From positions 1 through 7,594 of the forward strand of contig CALGUT010000401.1 in NCBI GenBank assembly GCA_937920335.1: a DNA stretch of 7,594 bases, given 5' to 3'. The translations under genes and the position numbers were made by a program. Below, in pieces: positions 1-6,528 of this stretch (positions are counted from its first letter, which is position 1; the number at the start of each line of letters is the position of its first letter). Below the pieces are notes generated by a model, which saw nothing but the letters and a program-made list of their open reading frames with translations, did not search any database and was not told the origin of the DNA. The stretch comes from an uncultured Opitutales bacterium. GTDB lineage: Bacteria > Verrucomicrobiota > Verrucomicrobiia > Opitutales > UBA2995.

Positions 1-48
1 TTTAAGACGGCATGCTCAGCCTCTGTAAACAAATACATTTCCTTGAAT

Positions 49-1230
49 ATGGCTCACAACAAACGATCGAAATCCTGGTTTTCTGGACAGGGTCTATGGG
101 TGGATACTCCGTCAGACCAATGGAACAACTGGGGCTGGCAACTTAGAAACCGCTTAACCTCTAAGGACCAGCTTGAATCCTACATGACTCTGACAGAGGA
201 GGAACAGGGAGGTTGCGATTACGCCAACAAGAAGCTGGCCTTGGCCATAACGCCGTATTTTTTCAATCTCATCGACCGCGAAGACAAGGACTGTCCAATT
301 CGCAAACAGCTCATTCCTCGAAAGAATGAAATGACGGTCGCGCCTTGGGAGACATTGGACCCCCTTGCAGAGGATAGCCACCTGGTCGTTCCTGGATTGG
401 TGCACCGCTATCCTGATCGGGCGCTATTCTTGGTGACAGATCGCTGCGCGGCCTATTGCCGCTACTGCACCCGAAGCAGACTCGTCAGTAACAGCCAAGG
501 CTACGACTTTCATCCACAAATTGAACAAGCGTTCGAGTACCTGGAAAAAACTCCTGAAATCCGGGATGTCCTCATCAGCGGCGGAGATCCCCTTCTTTTA
601 TCCGACAAAAAGATTGATTACTTGCTAGGTCGGTTAAAAGCCATCGACCACATTGAGTTCGTCAGGATCGGATCGCGGGTCCCCGTTTTTCTCCCTCAAA
701 GAATCACACCGGAGCTATGCGAGATTTTCCTAAAACACGAACCACTTTGGATGAGCATACATGTGAATCATCCAACGGAATGCACTGAGGAGTTAAAAGA
801 AGCAACGGGAAGACTAGCTAGAGCAGGTGTGCCGCTTGGGAACCAGTCCGTGTTATTAAAGGGAATCAATGACGATATTGATACGATGAAAGACCTCGTT
901 CACCGATTGTTGCAGATGAGAGTTCGCCCCTATTACCTTTATCAGTTGGATGCGATTACTGGAAGTAGTCACTTCAAAGTAGATATTAAGAAAGGAATCG
1001 AAATCATTCAGGGCTTAAGAGGTCATACCACGGGATATGCGATTCCCCAGTATGTGATCGACGCGCCTCAAGGCGGGGGAAAAATACCGATCAACCCGGA
1101 CTACGTAGAGTGTATTAATGATGATGAGATCGTTCTCCGCAATTTCGAAGGAAAAATATTCCGCTACTCGACAGACACATTGACAAAGAAAGGTCTGGAA
1201 TCTGATTTCCCGACCGAGCTGTACGCTTAA
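49..1230 (+). CDS. kamA: L-lysine 2,3-aminomutase, KamA-family radical SAM/PLP enzyme
   Basis: Predicted to interconvert L-lysine and L-beta-lysine using a [4Fe-4S] cluster, S-adenosylmethionine and pyridoxal phosphate. Numbering is from ATG 49 (393 aa). The radical SAM motif CAAYCRYC supplies Cys133, Cys137 and Cys140. Arg142 follows as in the clostridial enzyme, where it binds the lysine carboxylate. Asp301 and Asp338 match the two aspartates that hold the lysine side-chain amine, and Lys345 in APQGGGK is the PLP lysine. The spacing between these residues equals that of the clostridial enzyme, so lysine is a better guess than glutamate as substrate. The N-terminal WNNWGWQLRNR motif makes it full KamA rather than short EpmB. 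It stops soon after NFEGKIFRYS and lacks the clostridial Cys-rich tail. Start choice is uncertain: TTG 43 is an alternative, no Shine-Dalgarno is visible, and the frame is open to base 1. No acetyltransferase (ablB) or efp gene follows, so the pathway is not shown. Confidence 0.88.
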   Translation: MAHNKRSKSWFSGQGLWVDTPSDQWNNWGWQLRNRLTSKDQLESYMTLTEEEQGGCDYANKKLALAITPYFFNLIDREDKDCPIRKQLIPRKNEMTVAPWETLDPLAEDSHLVVPGLVHRYPDRALFLVTDRCAAYCRYCTRSRLVSNSQGYDFHPQIEQAFEYLEKTPEIRDVLISGGDPLLLSDKKIDYLLGRLKAIDHIEFVRIGSRVPVFLPQRITPELCEIFLKHEPLWMSIHVNHPTECTEELKEATGRLARAGVPLGNQSVLLKGINDDIDTMKDLVHRLLQMRVRPYYLYQLDAITGSSHFKVDIKKGIEIIQGLRGHTTGYAIPQYVIDAPQGGGKIPINPDYVECINDDEIVLRNFEGKIFRYSTDTLTKKGLESDFPTELYA

Positions 1231-1396
1231 GAAAAGGCAAATACAGCAAAGGCGGCTTTACGCGCCTACCGCATCGATTCGAAAAACCCCTACTTATTGA
1301 ATCAGGTTAAGGCTGCTCTGTACTGCAAAATTTGCGCGCCAAAGCCCAACGTTAGCCTTGGATGCTCAGCCAACCGGTTTTCAACCACAACACACG

Positions 1397-1499
1397 CGAG
1401 TGAAAATATATTTTAATTTAAGTGTTTTCATATTACCTTGTAGTTTTTTCTCTTAATTGTCATTTGTAAATTAATTGTAAGAACTAACAAACATATTTT
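1397..1499 (+). promoter_or_regulatory. AT-rich leader with direct repeats ahead of the small exported protein
   Basis: Base composition drops sharply to mostly A/T from about 1400 up to the ATG at 1500, which fits a promoter and leader. The octamer TTAATTGT occurs at 1453-1460 and again at 1471-1478, 18 bp apart, with a related TTTGTAAA between them. TGAAAA (1401-1406) and TTTTCA (1425-1430) form a short inverted repeat. TATATT at 1407-1412 resembles a -10 box but has no -35 partner at the right distance, so I cannot name a promoter. The preceding part of the gap (1231-1396) holds only weak dyads and no clear terminator for the aminomutase gene. Confidence 0.35.
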
Positions 1500-1688
1500 A
1501 TGAAAACCATCTTCACACTCACCACGATCCTCTCTCTCGGAACTAATGGACTCATAGGTTCAACATTGGAGAATGGCAGCAATCTATTCGCAACTCAATC
1601 ACTCGACCCATCAGTCTACGGTGTAATCGGAGCAACGTTCCTAGGAATCATGGTCCTCGTTCGCAGACGGGAGTTACGCAAATCCTAA
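1500..1688 (+). CDS. Small exported protein with PEP-CTERM-like C-terminal tail
   Basis: A 62-residue protein that I do not recognise by name. Residues 1-20 form a signal-peptide-like segment: MKT, then a hydrophobic stretch to about Gly20. Only about 17 polar residues follow. The tail has the order of a PEP-CTERM sorting signal: LDPSVYG (35-41), one hydrophobic helix (about 41-54), then RRR at 55-57 and a short basic end. The usual Pro-Glu-Pro is degenerate here (Leu-Asp-Pro). In that family the tail is processed by exosortase, and larger surface proteins carry it; here almost nothing lies between signal and anchor. It may instead be a plain two-segment small membrane protein. Reality as a gene is supported by the ATG, the AT-rich leader and a strong terminator 26 nt after the stop. 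There is no Shine-Dalgarno sequence. Confidence 0.65.
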   Translation: MKTIFTLTTILSLGTNGLIGSTLENGSNLFATQSLDPSVYGVIGATFLGIMVLVRRRELRKS

Positions 1689-1713
1689 TCTTCTCACAAA
1701 GGATTAAATTTCG

Positions 1714-1748
1714 AAAACGTAGCCAACATCGGCTACGTTTTTTCTTTT
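1714..1748. terminator. Bidirectional rho-independent terminator between convergent genes
   Basis: Perfect 11-bp stem: arms 1714-1724 and 1731-1741 around the 6-nt loop AACATC. On the + strand it continues into a T-rich tail (TTTTTTCTTTT) and ends the small-protein transcript. Read from the - strand, the right arm ends in four T and is followed by another T-rich stretch, so it probably also ends the antiporter transcript, whose stop is at 1767. Confidence 0.9.
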
Positions 1749-1766
1749 GAGGCGGAATCCTTTCGA

Positions 1767-2789
1767 TCAGATCAAGTAGTTCGCTACAAGAAAGCCAAGA
1801 TAGATTCCCAGTAGTATGCCCCCAAAGATCCGGTTCAGCTGAGTCTTGCAAACGACAATTCCTACTCGGAATACAATGAGCAGCAAAATCATTACGGGAA
1901 AATGAATCGTGAAGAAATCCTTAGGCACACTCAACCCTGCCGGTGTCACGGCAGCAGCCGCTCCGGCAACAAATAGCACATTCAAAATATCGGCACCTAT
2001 AATATTGCCGATCGCAAGCTCGCCCTGCCCTTTACGGATCGAACTTAGCACGGTTACCAACTCTGGAAGTGACGTTCCGAATGCCACCAGAGAAGCGGCA
2101 ATAACGCTCTCGGGAACATTTAATCGGTAAGCTAACTCTTCGGCGCAGATTATCAAAACCTTTGATGACAGTATAACCACTGCAATAGCGACCCCCATGA
2201 TTAGAAGATCCTTCAATACGGTCTTCCAACTCAATGGCTTCTCATGATCAGCAACTTCCTTATTCTCGGTCTTCATGGCAGCCCGATAACTCCAATAAAA
2301 ATAAACCGCTAGCAAAAGAAGGAAAATGAAACCACCGAACTGCGGGAGATTCCCACCCACATCGAAAATCCGATTAAGATTGGAAAAGGGGATACAAAAC
2401 AAAATCAGAAGAACTCCTGATCCCAACTGAATCCACCCTTGCCGGTTTACAACTCGACGGTCTAGAGGAAGAGGTTTGATGAGCGCCCCAATTCCGAGAA
2501 TCAACCCTGTATCACAAATGATCGAACCCACTGCATTCCCCAGCGCGAGGCCCGGATTTCCATCTACAGCTGCCATAACTGACACCGAAGCTTCAGGAAG
2601 TGTTGTCCCCAGGCTCACCACCGTTGCTCCAATAAGTGCTTTGGGTATTCCAGCTGTATGAGAAATCTCGACAGCCTTGTCTACCAAGGAGTCAGCGCCC
2701 TTTGCTAAAATGAATAGCATCACCGCTAGAATGACAAAAAGGATAACGGTAGACTGTTCCGGCAGGAACGCGTGGAGAAAAGATTCCAT
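1767..2789 (-). CDS. CaCA-family sodium/calcium antiporter
   Basis: A 340-residue inner-membrane exchanger, predicted to move Ca2+ (or another cation) out against Na+ or H+. Two inverted alpha-repeats are visible. Alpha-1 (about 54-97) has SLGTTLPE with Glu66, then GNAVGSIICD. Alpha-2 (about 231-273) has AFGTSLPE with Glu243, then GNIIGADILN with Asp267. Glu66, Glu243 and Asp267 match three of the four central ion ligands of the archaeal NCX_Mj exchanger. The fourth, Asn in the alpha-1 GSN motif, is Ile90 here. About ten hydrophobic segments are present, with a polar cytoplasmic-type loop at about 172-188 (TENKEVADHEKP), as usual for this family. The length is close to the usual 300-370 aa. 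No Shine-Dalgarno precedes the ATG. The gene stands alone: a terminator upstream (2874-2901) and a shared one downstream isolate it. The family is sure; the exact ion pair is not. Confidence 0.92.
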   Translation of the reverse strand: MESFLHAFLPEQSTVILFVILAVMLFILAKGADSLVDKAVEISHTAGIPKALIGATVVSLGTTLPEASVSVMAAVDGNPGLALGNAVGSIICDTGLILGIGALIKPLPLDRRVVNRQGWIQLGSGVLLILFCIPFSNLNRIFDVGGNLPQFGGFIFLLLLAVYFYWSYRAAMKTENKEVADHEKPLSWKTVLKDLLIMGVAIAVVILSSKVLIICAEELAYRLNVPESVIAASLVAFGTSLPELVTVLSSIRKGQGELAIGNIIGADILNVLFVAGAAAAVTPAGLSVPKDFFTIHFPVMILLLIVFRVGIVVCKTQLNRIFGGILLGIYLGFLVANYLI

Positions 2790-2828
2790 TAGAAAATCAG
2801 AATGCTAGAAGAAAAGGATCATTGAGGA

Positions 2829-2840
2829 AGCGTGAACGCT
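2829..2840. promoter_or_regulatory. Short inverted repeat upstream of the antiporter gene
   Basis: AGCGT and ACGCT face each other across a 2-nt spacer, 40 bp ahead of the antiporter ATG and inside its 5' intergenic region. The geometry would suit a small dimeric regulator or a tiny hairpin in the leader. Five-base half-sites occur by chance, and no promoter is clear next to it, so this is weak. Confidence 0.2.
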
Positions 2841-2873
2841 AACCATTTCTAGGAATTAAACAATTCGAGTCAT

Positions 2874-2901
2874 AAAAAAACTCTACGAATAGGTAGAGTT
2901 T
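2874..2901 (-). terminator. Rho-independent terminator behind tRNA-Gly
   Basis: Read on the - strand, a 9-bp stem (arms 2893-2901 and 2878-2886, loop CTATTC) runs into a tract of seven T (2880-2874). It starts 40 nt past the tRNA 3' end and precedes the antiporter gene, so it separates the signalling operon plus tRNA from the antiporter. Confidence 0.87.
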
Positions 2902-2940
2902 CTAAACTTCTCTAATTGCGGTTACTCCAATCTCGGGAAA

Positions 2941-3016
2941 TGGAGCGGGCGATGAGATTCGAACTCACGACCCCAACCTTGGCAAGGTTGTGCTCTACCA
3001 ACTGAGCTACGCCCGC
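2941..3016 (-). tRNA. tRNA-Gly(GCC)
   Basis: The 76-nt transcript folds as a full cloverleaf. The 7-bp acceptor stem pairs GCGGGCG with CGCCCGC. The D arm contains AGCTCAGTTGGTAGAGC. The anticodon stem CAACC/GGTTG encloses loop TTGCCAA, giving anticodon GCC. The T arm contains GTTCGAATC. The discriminator base is U, as expected for bacterial tRNA-Gly, and CCA is encoded. It sits 28 nt behind the stop of the PstS-like gene on the same strand, with no hairpin terminator between them. Confidence 0.97.
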
Positions 3017-3032
3017 AAAAAAGAAGTTGCAG

Positions 3033-3061
3033 AGTAAGAGAAAATTAAAATTCCAAGTCAA
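3033..3061 (-). promoter_or_regulatory. Possible promoter for tRNA-Gly inside the end of the PstS-like gene
   Basis: On the - strand TTGACT (3061-3056) lies 17 bp from CTTACT (3038-3033), which would start transcription about 10 nt before the tRNA. The -35 box is good (five of six) and overlaps the last codons of the coding region. The -10 box is poor (three of six). Confidence 0.35.
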
Positions 3062-3923
3062 ACTCTAAAAGCGCCTGATTTTGGACGTTTTCCGGAACAG
3101 GTATCAGGCCCGATGCATACAGGGAATTCAAGCGACCTGAGCCCCAGAAATAACGCACATAAGCCCGCACTTCTTCCGACTTCACCTCAGGAACGACCAT
3201 ATACAAACTCGCCCGCAAAGGATAGTCTCCAAAATGCAGATTTTCCGAAGTTGGCGGATACCCGAATTCTTTTCCATCCTCAATCAATGCAACCGTCCTA
3301 AGCCCCTTTCCGAGCTCCGGGAGACGCGACATGATTAACAAATTAGAGGGGCCAGCCAGATAAGGATTATCCAATTTATCTCCAAAAGACGACAGCTTCT
3401 GGGGGCGTTCTCCTCCGAAGAACTCCTCCACAAATAATGGGTAAGACGGATCCTCCGTCTCAACATCTACCGTGAAAAAGATCGACCGATTATTCCACTT
3501 CGGATCATCAGGAAGTAGCGTTCCCCATTCAGATTTTAAACCGTCATTTGTTTTCTCAAAGAGCTGTTGTACCTCTTTCATAGAAACCTCAATCAGCGGA
3601 TTGTCCTCATGTACCACCAAAAACAAGCTCCAATATCCAAGGGGGATCACATTGAGCCCATCCATAACCGGATGCCCTTCATTCGTCTGCAGAACGAACG
3701 CGACATCCGCATAGCCTTCTCTCAATTTGATCAACCCAGCCAGACTACCGGACATTTGATAACTCACAGTCAGAGACTCAACAACTTCACTTGACTCAAG
3801 ATTCAAGATACGCCCAACGCTATCGCTACCGACGACTCGAACAGTCTCGGATCGCACAGCAGGTATACTGATCCAACCGAAGAATAGGATACAGATCAAA
3901 ATGCGAGAACCATTTTGAGGCAT
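3045..3923 (-). CDS. Secreted PstS-like substrate-binding protein, ligand unknown
   Basis: A 292-residue protein with an N-terminal signal peptide (hydrophobic core about 8-21, likely cleavage near 21-25). The rest resembles the phosphate-type periplasmic binding fold: VRVVGSDSVG (28-37), SGSLAG (58-63), ADVAFV (72-77), IPLGYW...VVHEDNPL (93-110), then a MKEVQQLF helix (115-122) as in PstS relatives. The R-x-SGT loop that grips phosphate in true PstS is absent; the matching region (146-165) reads NRSIFFTVDVETEDPSYPLF. Phosphate binding is therefore doubtful. The start was chosen at ATG 3923 because it overlaps the regulator's stop as TAATG with GGCAGG just ahead. An in-frame ATG at 3962 would add 13 residues and hide the signal peptide. 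No permease or ATPase genes are near. Likely roles are a periplasmic sensor accessory or an orphan solute-binding protein; this is inference. Confidence 0.8.
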   Translation of the reverse strand: MPQNGSRILICILFFGWISIPAVRSETVRVVGSDSVGRILNLESSEVVESLTVSYQMSGSLAGLIKLREGYADVAFVLQTNEGHPVMDGLNVIPLGYWSLFLVVHEDNPLIEVSMKEVQQLFEKTNDGLKSEWGTLLPDDPKWNNRSIFFTVDVETEDPSYPLFVEEFFGGERPQKLSSFGDKLDNPYLAGPSNLLIMSRLPELGKGLRTVALIEDGKEFGYPPTSENLHFGDYPLRASLYMVVPEVKSEEVRAYVRYFWGSGRLNSLYASGLIPVPENVQNQALLEFDLEF

Positions 3924-5296
3924 TAAATACCTGCCTTTCCGGTAGTATCCAATTCTGGCCATTGAATAAGCTTCCTGTGAAGTGTTCGGCGTGAAATACC
4001 CATTAGTTCAGCCGCTTTCGTTCGGTTTCCTTTCGCCTGAGTCAAAGCCTTTCTAAGTAAATGCTTTTCATTCTCTTCCACAGACAAATTCGATTGCACA
4101 CCTTCAGAGGGAAGGTTCACAGGAGTTCCCTCCCTAAAGCGGCTATCAAGATCATACTCGGTGATGATTCCACCTCGATGAAGCACCGCTGTATTTTCGG
4201 CAAAATTCCTAAGCTCACGAATGTTTCCAGGCCAACGATAATTTCGGAGAACATTGACTGCGGTAGAATCTAATTGAGGCAACGGAACCCCATTGTCATC
4301 CGCATAGAATTTGAGAAAATGATTTAGTAGAAGAGGTATATCATCCTTACGTTCACGTAGCGGCGGTAGGTAAATCGAGACTACATTCAATCGGTAATAC
4401 AGGTCTTCCCGAAAATCGCCCTTCTCTACCATTTCCTGAAGGTGCTGATTCGTCGCACATACCAGACGCACATCTACGGAGATCGGTTTAATGCTGCCAA
4501 CCCTTTCGAAAGTCTTAGTCTCCAGAAAGCGAAGTAATTTGATCTGAGTCGATGCATCGATCTCTCCAATCTCATCCAAGAAAAGCGTGCCATCATGTGA
4601 TGCCTCGAATCGGCCAACACGCTTTTCAATTGCTCCAGTAAATGCTCCTTTCTCGTGCCCGAATAACTCGCTTTCAAGTAGGTTCGCAGCTAAGGCAGCG
4701 CAATTTACGGCAATAAAAGGTTTCCTTGATCGATCACTATTTTGATGGATCGCTTGAGCGATCAGTTCTTTACCAGTTCCCGTCTCACCTTCCAAAAGCA
4801 CCGTGGCTTTAGACGGAGCCACCAGCTTGACGCGATCAATGACTGCCGCCAACGCCGAAGAATTTCCTATTATGCCCTTGAAACTGAACTTGGTATCAAG
4901 CCGTTGATGAAGTTCAACGTTTTCGACCGCCAATTTCCTGGAATTGAGCGCTCGTTTGATTAGAATTTCGAGACGCTCAAGATTAACAGGCTTAGTAAGA
5001 AAATCAAACGCTCCACGCTTCATCGCTTCGACGGCGGTTTCCACATTCCCGTAAGCTGTCATCATAATACACACGGGCTTCTTCGAAAGCGTTAACGCAC
5101 GATCAATCACCTTCAGCCCTGACTTCCCCGACATCCGTAGATCCGTAAGCACAACATCGAAAGGCTCACTATCCATTAAATTAAAGGCCTGATCCGCATC
5201 GCTTGCGAGATAGACATCGTATGTATCCTCAAGAGCAAACTGCAGGCCTTCCCGGGTGTGCTTTTCGTCATCAACAATGAGTATGGAAGCGGGCAT
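3923..5296 (-). CDS. NtrC-family sigma-54-dependent response regulator
   Basis: A 457-residue regulator that, when phosphorylated, should activate sigma-54 RNA polymerase. The receiver domain (about 4-115) has Asp10-Asp11, the phosphoacceptor Asp52, Thr80 and Lys102. The AAA+ domain (about 141-375) has Walker A GETGTGKE (170-177), the sigma-54-contacting loop GAFTGA (217-222), Walker B with Asp241-Glu242, and WPGNIREL (355-362). The C-terminal Fis-type helix-turn-helix is at about 425-443 (KAAELMGISRRTLHRKL). All key residues are intact and the length is typical for NtrC/AtoC/ZraR. The gene follows its kinase by 34 nt, and its TAA overlaps the ATG of the PstS-like gene by one base. No Shine-Dalgarno is visible before the ATG. 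The sequence does not show which signal or target genes it controls, and I found no -24/-12 promoter in the window. Confidence 0.95.
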   Translation of the reverse strand: MPASILIVDDEKHTREGLQFALEDTYDVYLASDADQAFNLMDSEPFDVVLTDLRMSGKSGLKVIDRALTLSKKPVCIMMTAYGNVETAVEAMKRGAFDFLTKPVNLERLEILIKRALNSRKLAVENVELHQRLDTKFSFKGIIGNSSALAAVIDRVKLVAPSKATVLLEGETGTGKELIAQAIHQNSDRSRKPFIAVNCAALAANLLESELFGHEKGAFTGAIEKRVGRFEASHDGTLFLDEIGEIDASTQIKLLRFLETKTFERVGSIKPISVDVRLVCATNQHLQEMVEKGDFREDLYYRLNVVSIYLPPLRERKDDIPLLLNHFLKFYADDNGVPLPQLDSTAVNVLRNYRWPGNIRELRNFAENTAVLHRGGIITEYDLDSRFREGTPVNLPSEGVQSNLSVEENEKHLLRKALTQAKGNRTKAAELMGISRRTLHRKLIQWPELDTTGKAGI

Positions 5297-5330
5297 GATG
5301 GGTACTTAATTGATCGAGAGACGTCTGGAT

Positions 5331-6509
5331 TCAGGTCTGCGGTAGGAGCCGAACTCGTCGATGTTTTTTAGGAAACTTTAAAGAAATTACGGTGCCGACG
5401 CCCGGTTTGCTGTCAATGCCTACTTGACCACCGTGATCCCGAAGAATTCGATTCACGATCATCAACCCAAGGCCGCTGCCAGAATCCTTGGTCGAATAGT
5501 AGGGCTGAAAGACACTCGCTAAGTCCTCTTTGTCGATCCCCTGCCCTGTGTCCGCGATCACCACATAAAAATAGTCGTCATCCGATCGCGTCTGGATCTG
5601 GAGAGTACCTCCTTCTTGCATCGCCTCACGTGCATTTTTGATGATGTTGAAGAACACTTGTTTCATCTGATTCATATCACCCGCAATGATCGGAGCTTCG
5701 TCTCCGATTTCCATCTCCACCGTCACTTTTGAATTCTGCAATTCCTGTTCCTGAACCTGGAGAACAGATTCTAACACCTCTGTCAGATTGGTATCTCTAA
5801 AGTCAGGCGGTGAAGGTCTTATCGCTTCAAGAAAATGTGTAATAATACCATCTTGTCGCTCTACTTCTCCCAAACAAATCGTGAGAGATCGCTCCATCTT
5901 TGAACGGACTTTCTTATCTTCGATCTGATCCAATTGACGTTGCATGAGCTGAAGATGGATCGTCAGGGAGTTAAGAGGATTCCCCAGTTCGTGAGCTACT
6001 CCTGCAGCAAGCAGAAAGATTGAAGATACCTTTTCGGACTCAATCTTCTCCTCCGTCGACATCACCTCTTTTGTAATGTCTGAAAGAATGACCACGAAGT
6101 GAGGATCCATATCCTCAAATCCTTCAAAGGGCACCATATACACGCGCACGAAACGATGATCTGGATACGTCATCTCAATCTCGCGATTGACTGAAGCTTG
6201 TTCCGCAAACTCTGGCTCTTCACCATCCATATCAATCACAGGTGCCAAGTCGGGAAGCCATTTCCATAAGATCGCCGTTCCAATATCCGAATCCTTCAGC
6301 CCAACGATTTTCATGCCTTCAGAATTTGTATACTCAACAACACCCTCCCTGGAAACGACCAGTATACCTTCCCGGACCGTATTGAAGATCCCTTCAAATA
6401 GGGCTCTTTCCTGAGCCAACCGATTAATCAAATTCTGCAGATTGGTCTCATCCAAATGATCCAATTGACCTAGAACCCGATTCAATGGCGAATGACGTTT
6501 CTCTTTCAT
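5331..6509 (-). CDS. Soluble PAS-domain sensor histidine kinase (NtrB-like)
   Basis: A 392-residue kinase that should autophosphorylate and pass phosphate to the regulator encoded next. The start has a helical segment (about 10-38), then a PAS domain (about 37-146: GIFNTVREGILVVS ... VVILSDITKEV) and a linker helix. The HisKA domain has the H-box AAGVAHELGNPLNSL with His173. The HATPase domain has the N-box NIIKNAREAM (Asn292), DTGQGI (320-325), FQPYYSTK (334-341) and GSGLGL (344-349). It has no transmembrane segment, so it should sense a cytoplasmic signal or protein partner. The tail is basic (KKHRRVR). ATG 6509 was chosen because a good promoter ends just ahead of it. A GTG at 6551 has a GGAGGG six bases upstream and would add 14 residues, but that region coincides with the promoter. 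Confidence 0.93.
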   Translation of the reverse strand: MKEKRHSPLNRVLGQLDHLDETNLQNLINRLAQERALFEGIFNTVREGILVVSREGVVEYTNSEGMKIVGLKDSDIGTAILWKWLPDLAPVIDMDGEEPEFAEQASVNREIEMTYPDHRFVRVYMVPFEGFEDMDPHFVVILSDITKEVMSTEEKIESEKVSSIFLLAAGVAHELGNPLNSLTIHLQLMQRQLDQIEDKKVRSKMERSLTICLGEVERQDGIITHFLEAIRPSPPDFRDTNLTEVLESVLQVQEQELQNSKVTVEMEIGDEAPIIAGDMNQMKQVFFNIIKNAREAMQEGGTLQIQTRSDDDYFYVVIADTGQGIDKEDLASVFQPYYSTKDSGSGLGLMIVNRILRDHGGQVGIDSKPGVGTVISLKFPKKHRRVRLLPQT

Positions 6510-6528
6510 ATACGTGTTAGCATGACAT

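Noticed and set aside
1231..1280. Possible terminator after the aminomutase gene (AGGCG/CGCCT)
   Set aside because: The stem is only 5 bp and there is no T-run after it.
12..1371. Ten-base repeat ATGCTCAGCC at 12-21 and 1362-1371 flanking the aminomutase gene
   Set aside because: Too short to be convincing as flanking repeats; no target-site or mobile-element features accompany it.
3472..3794. Open frames on the + strand opposite the PstS-like gene
   Set aside because: They are antisense to a well-supported coding region, have no recognisable domain, and show no start context of their own.
3924..3962. Earlier ATG for the PstS-like protein
   Set aside because: It would place 13 charged residues before the signal peptide and overlap the regulator by 40 bases, while ATG 3923 has TAATG coupling and a weak ribosome site.
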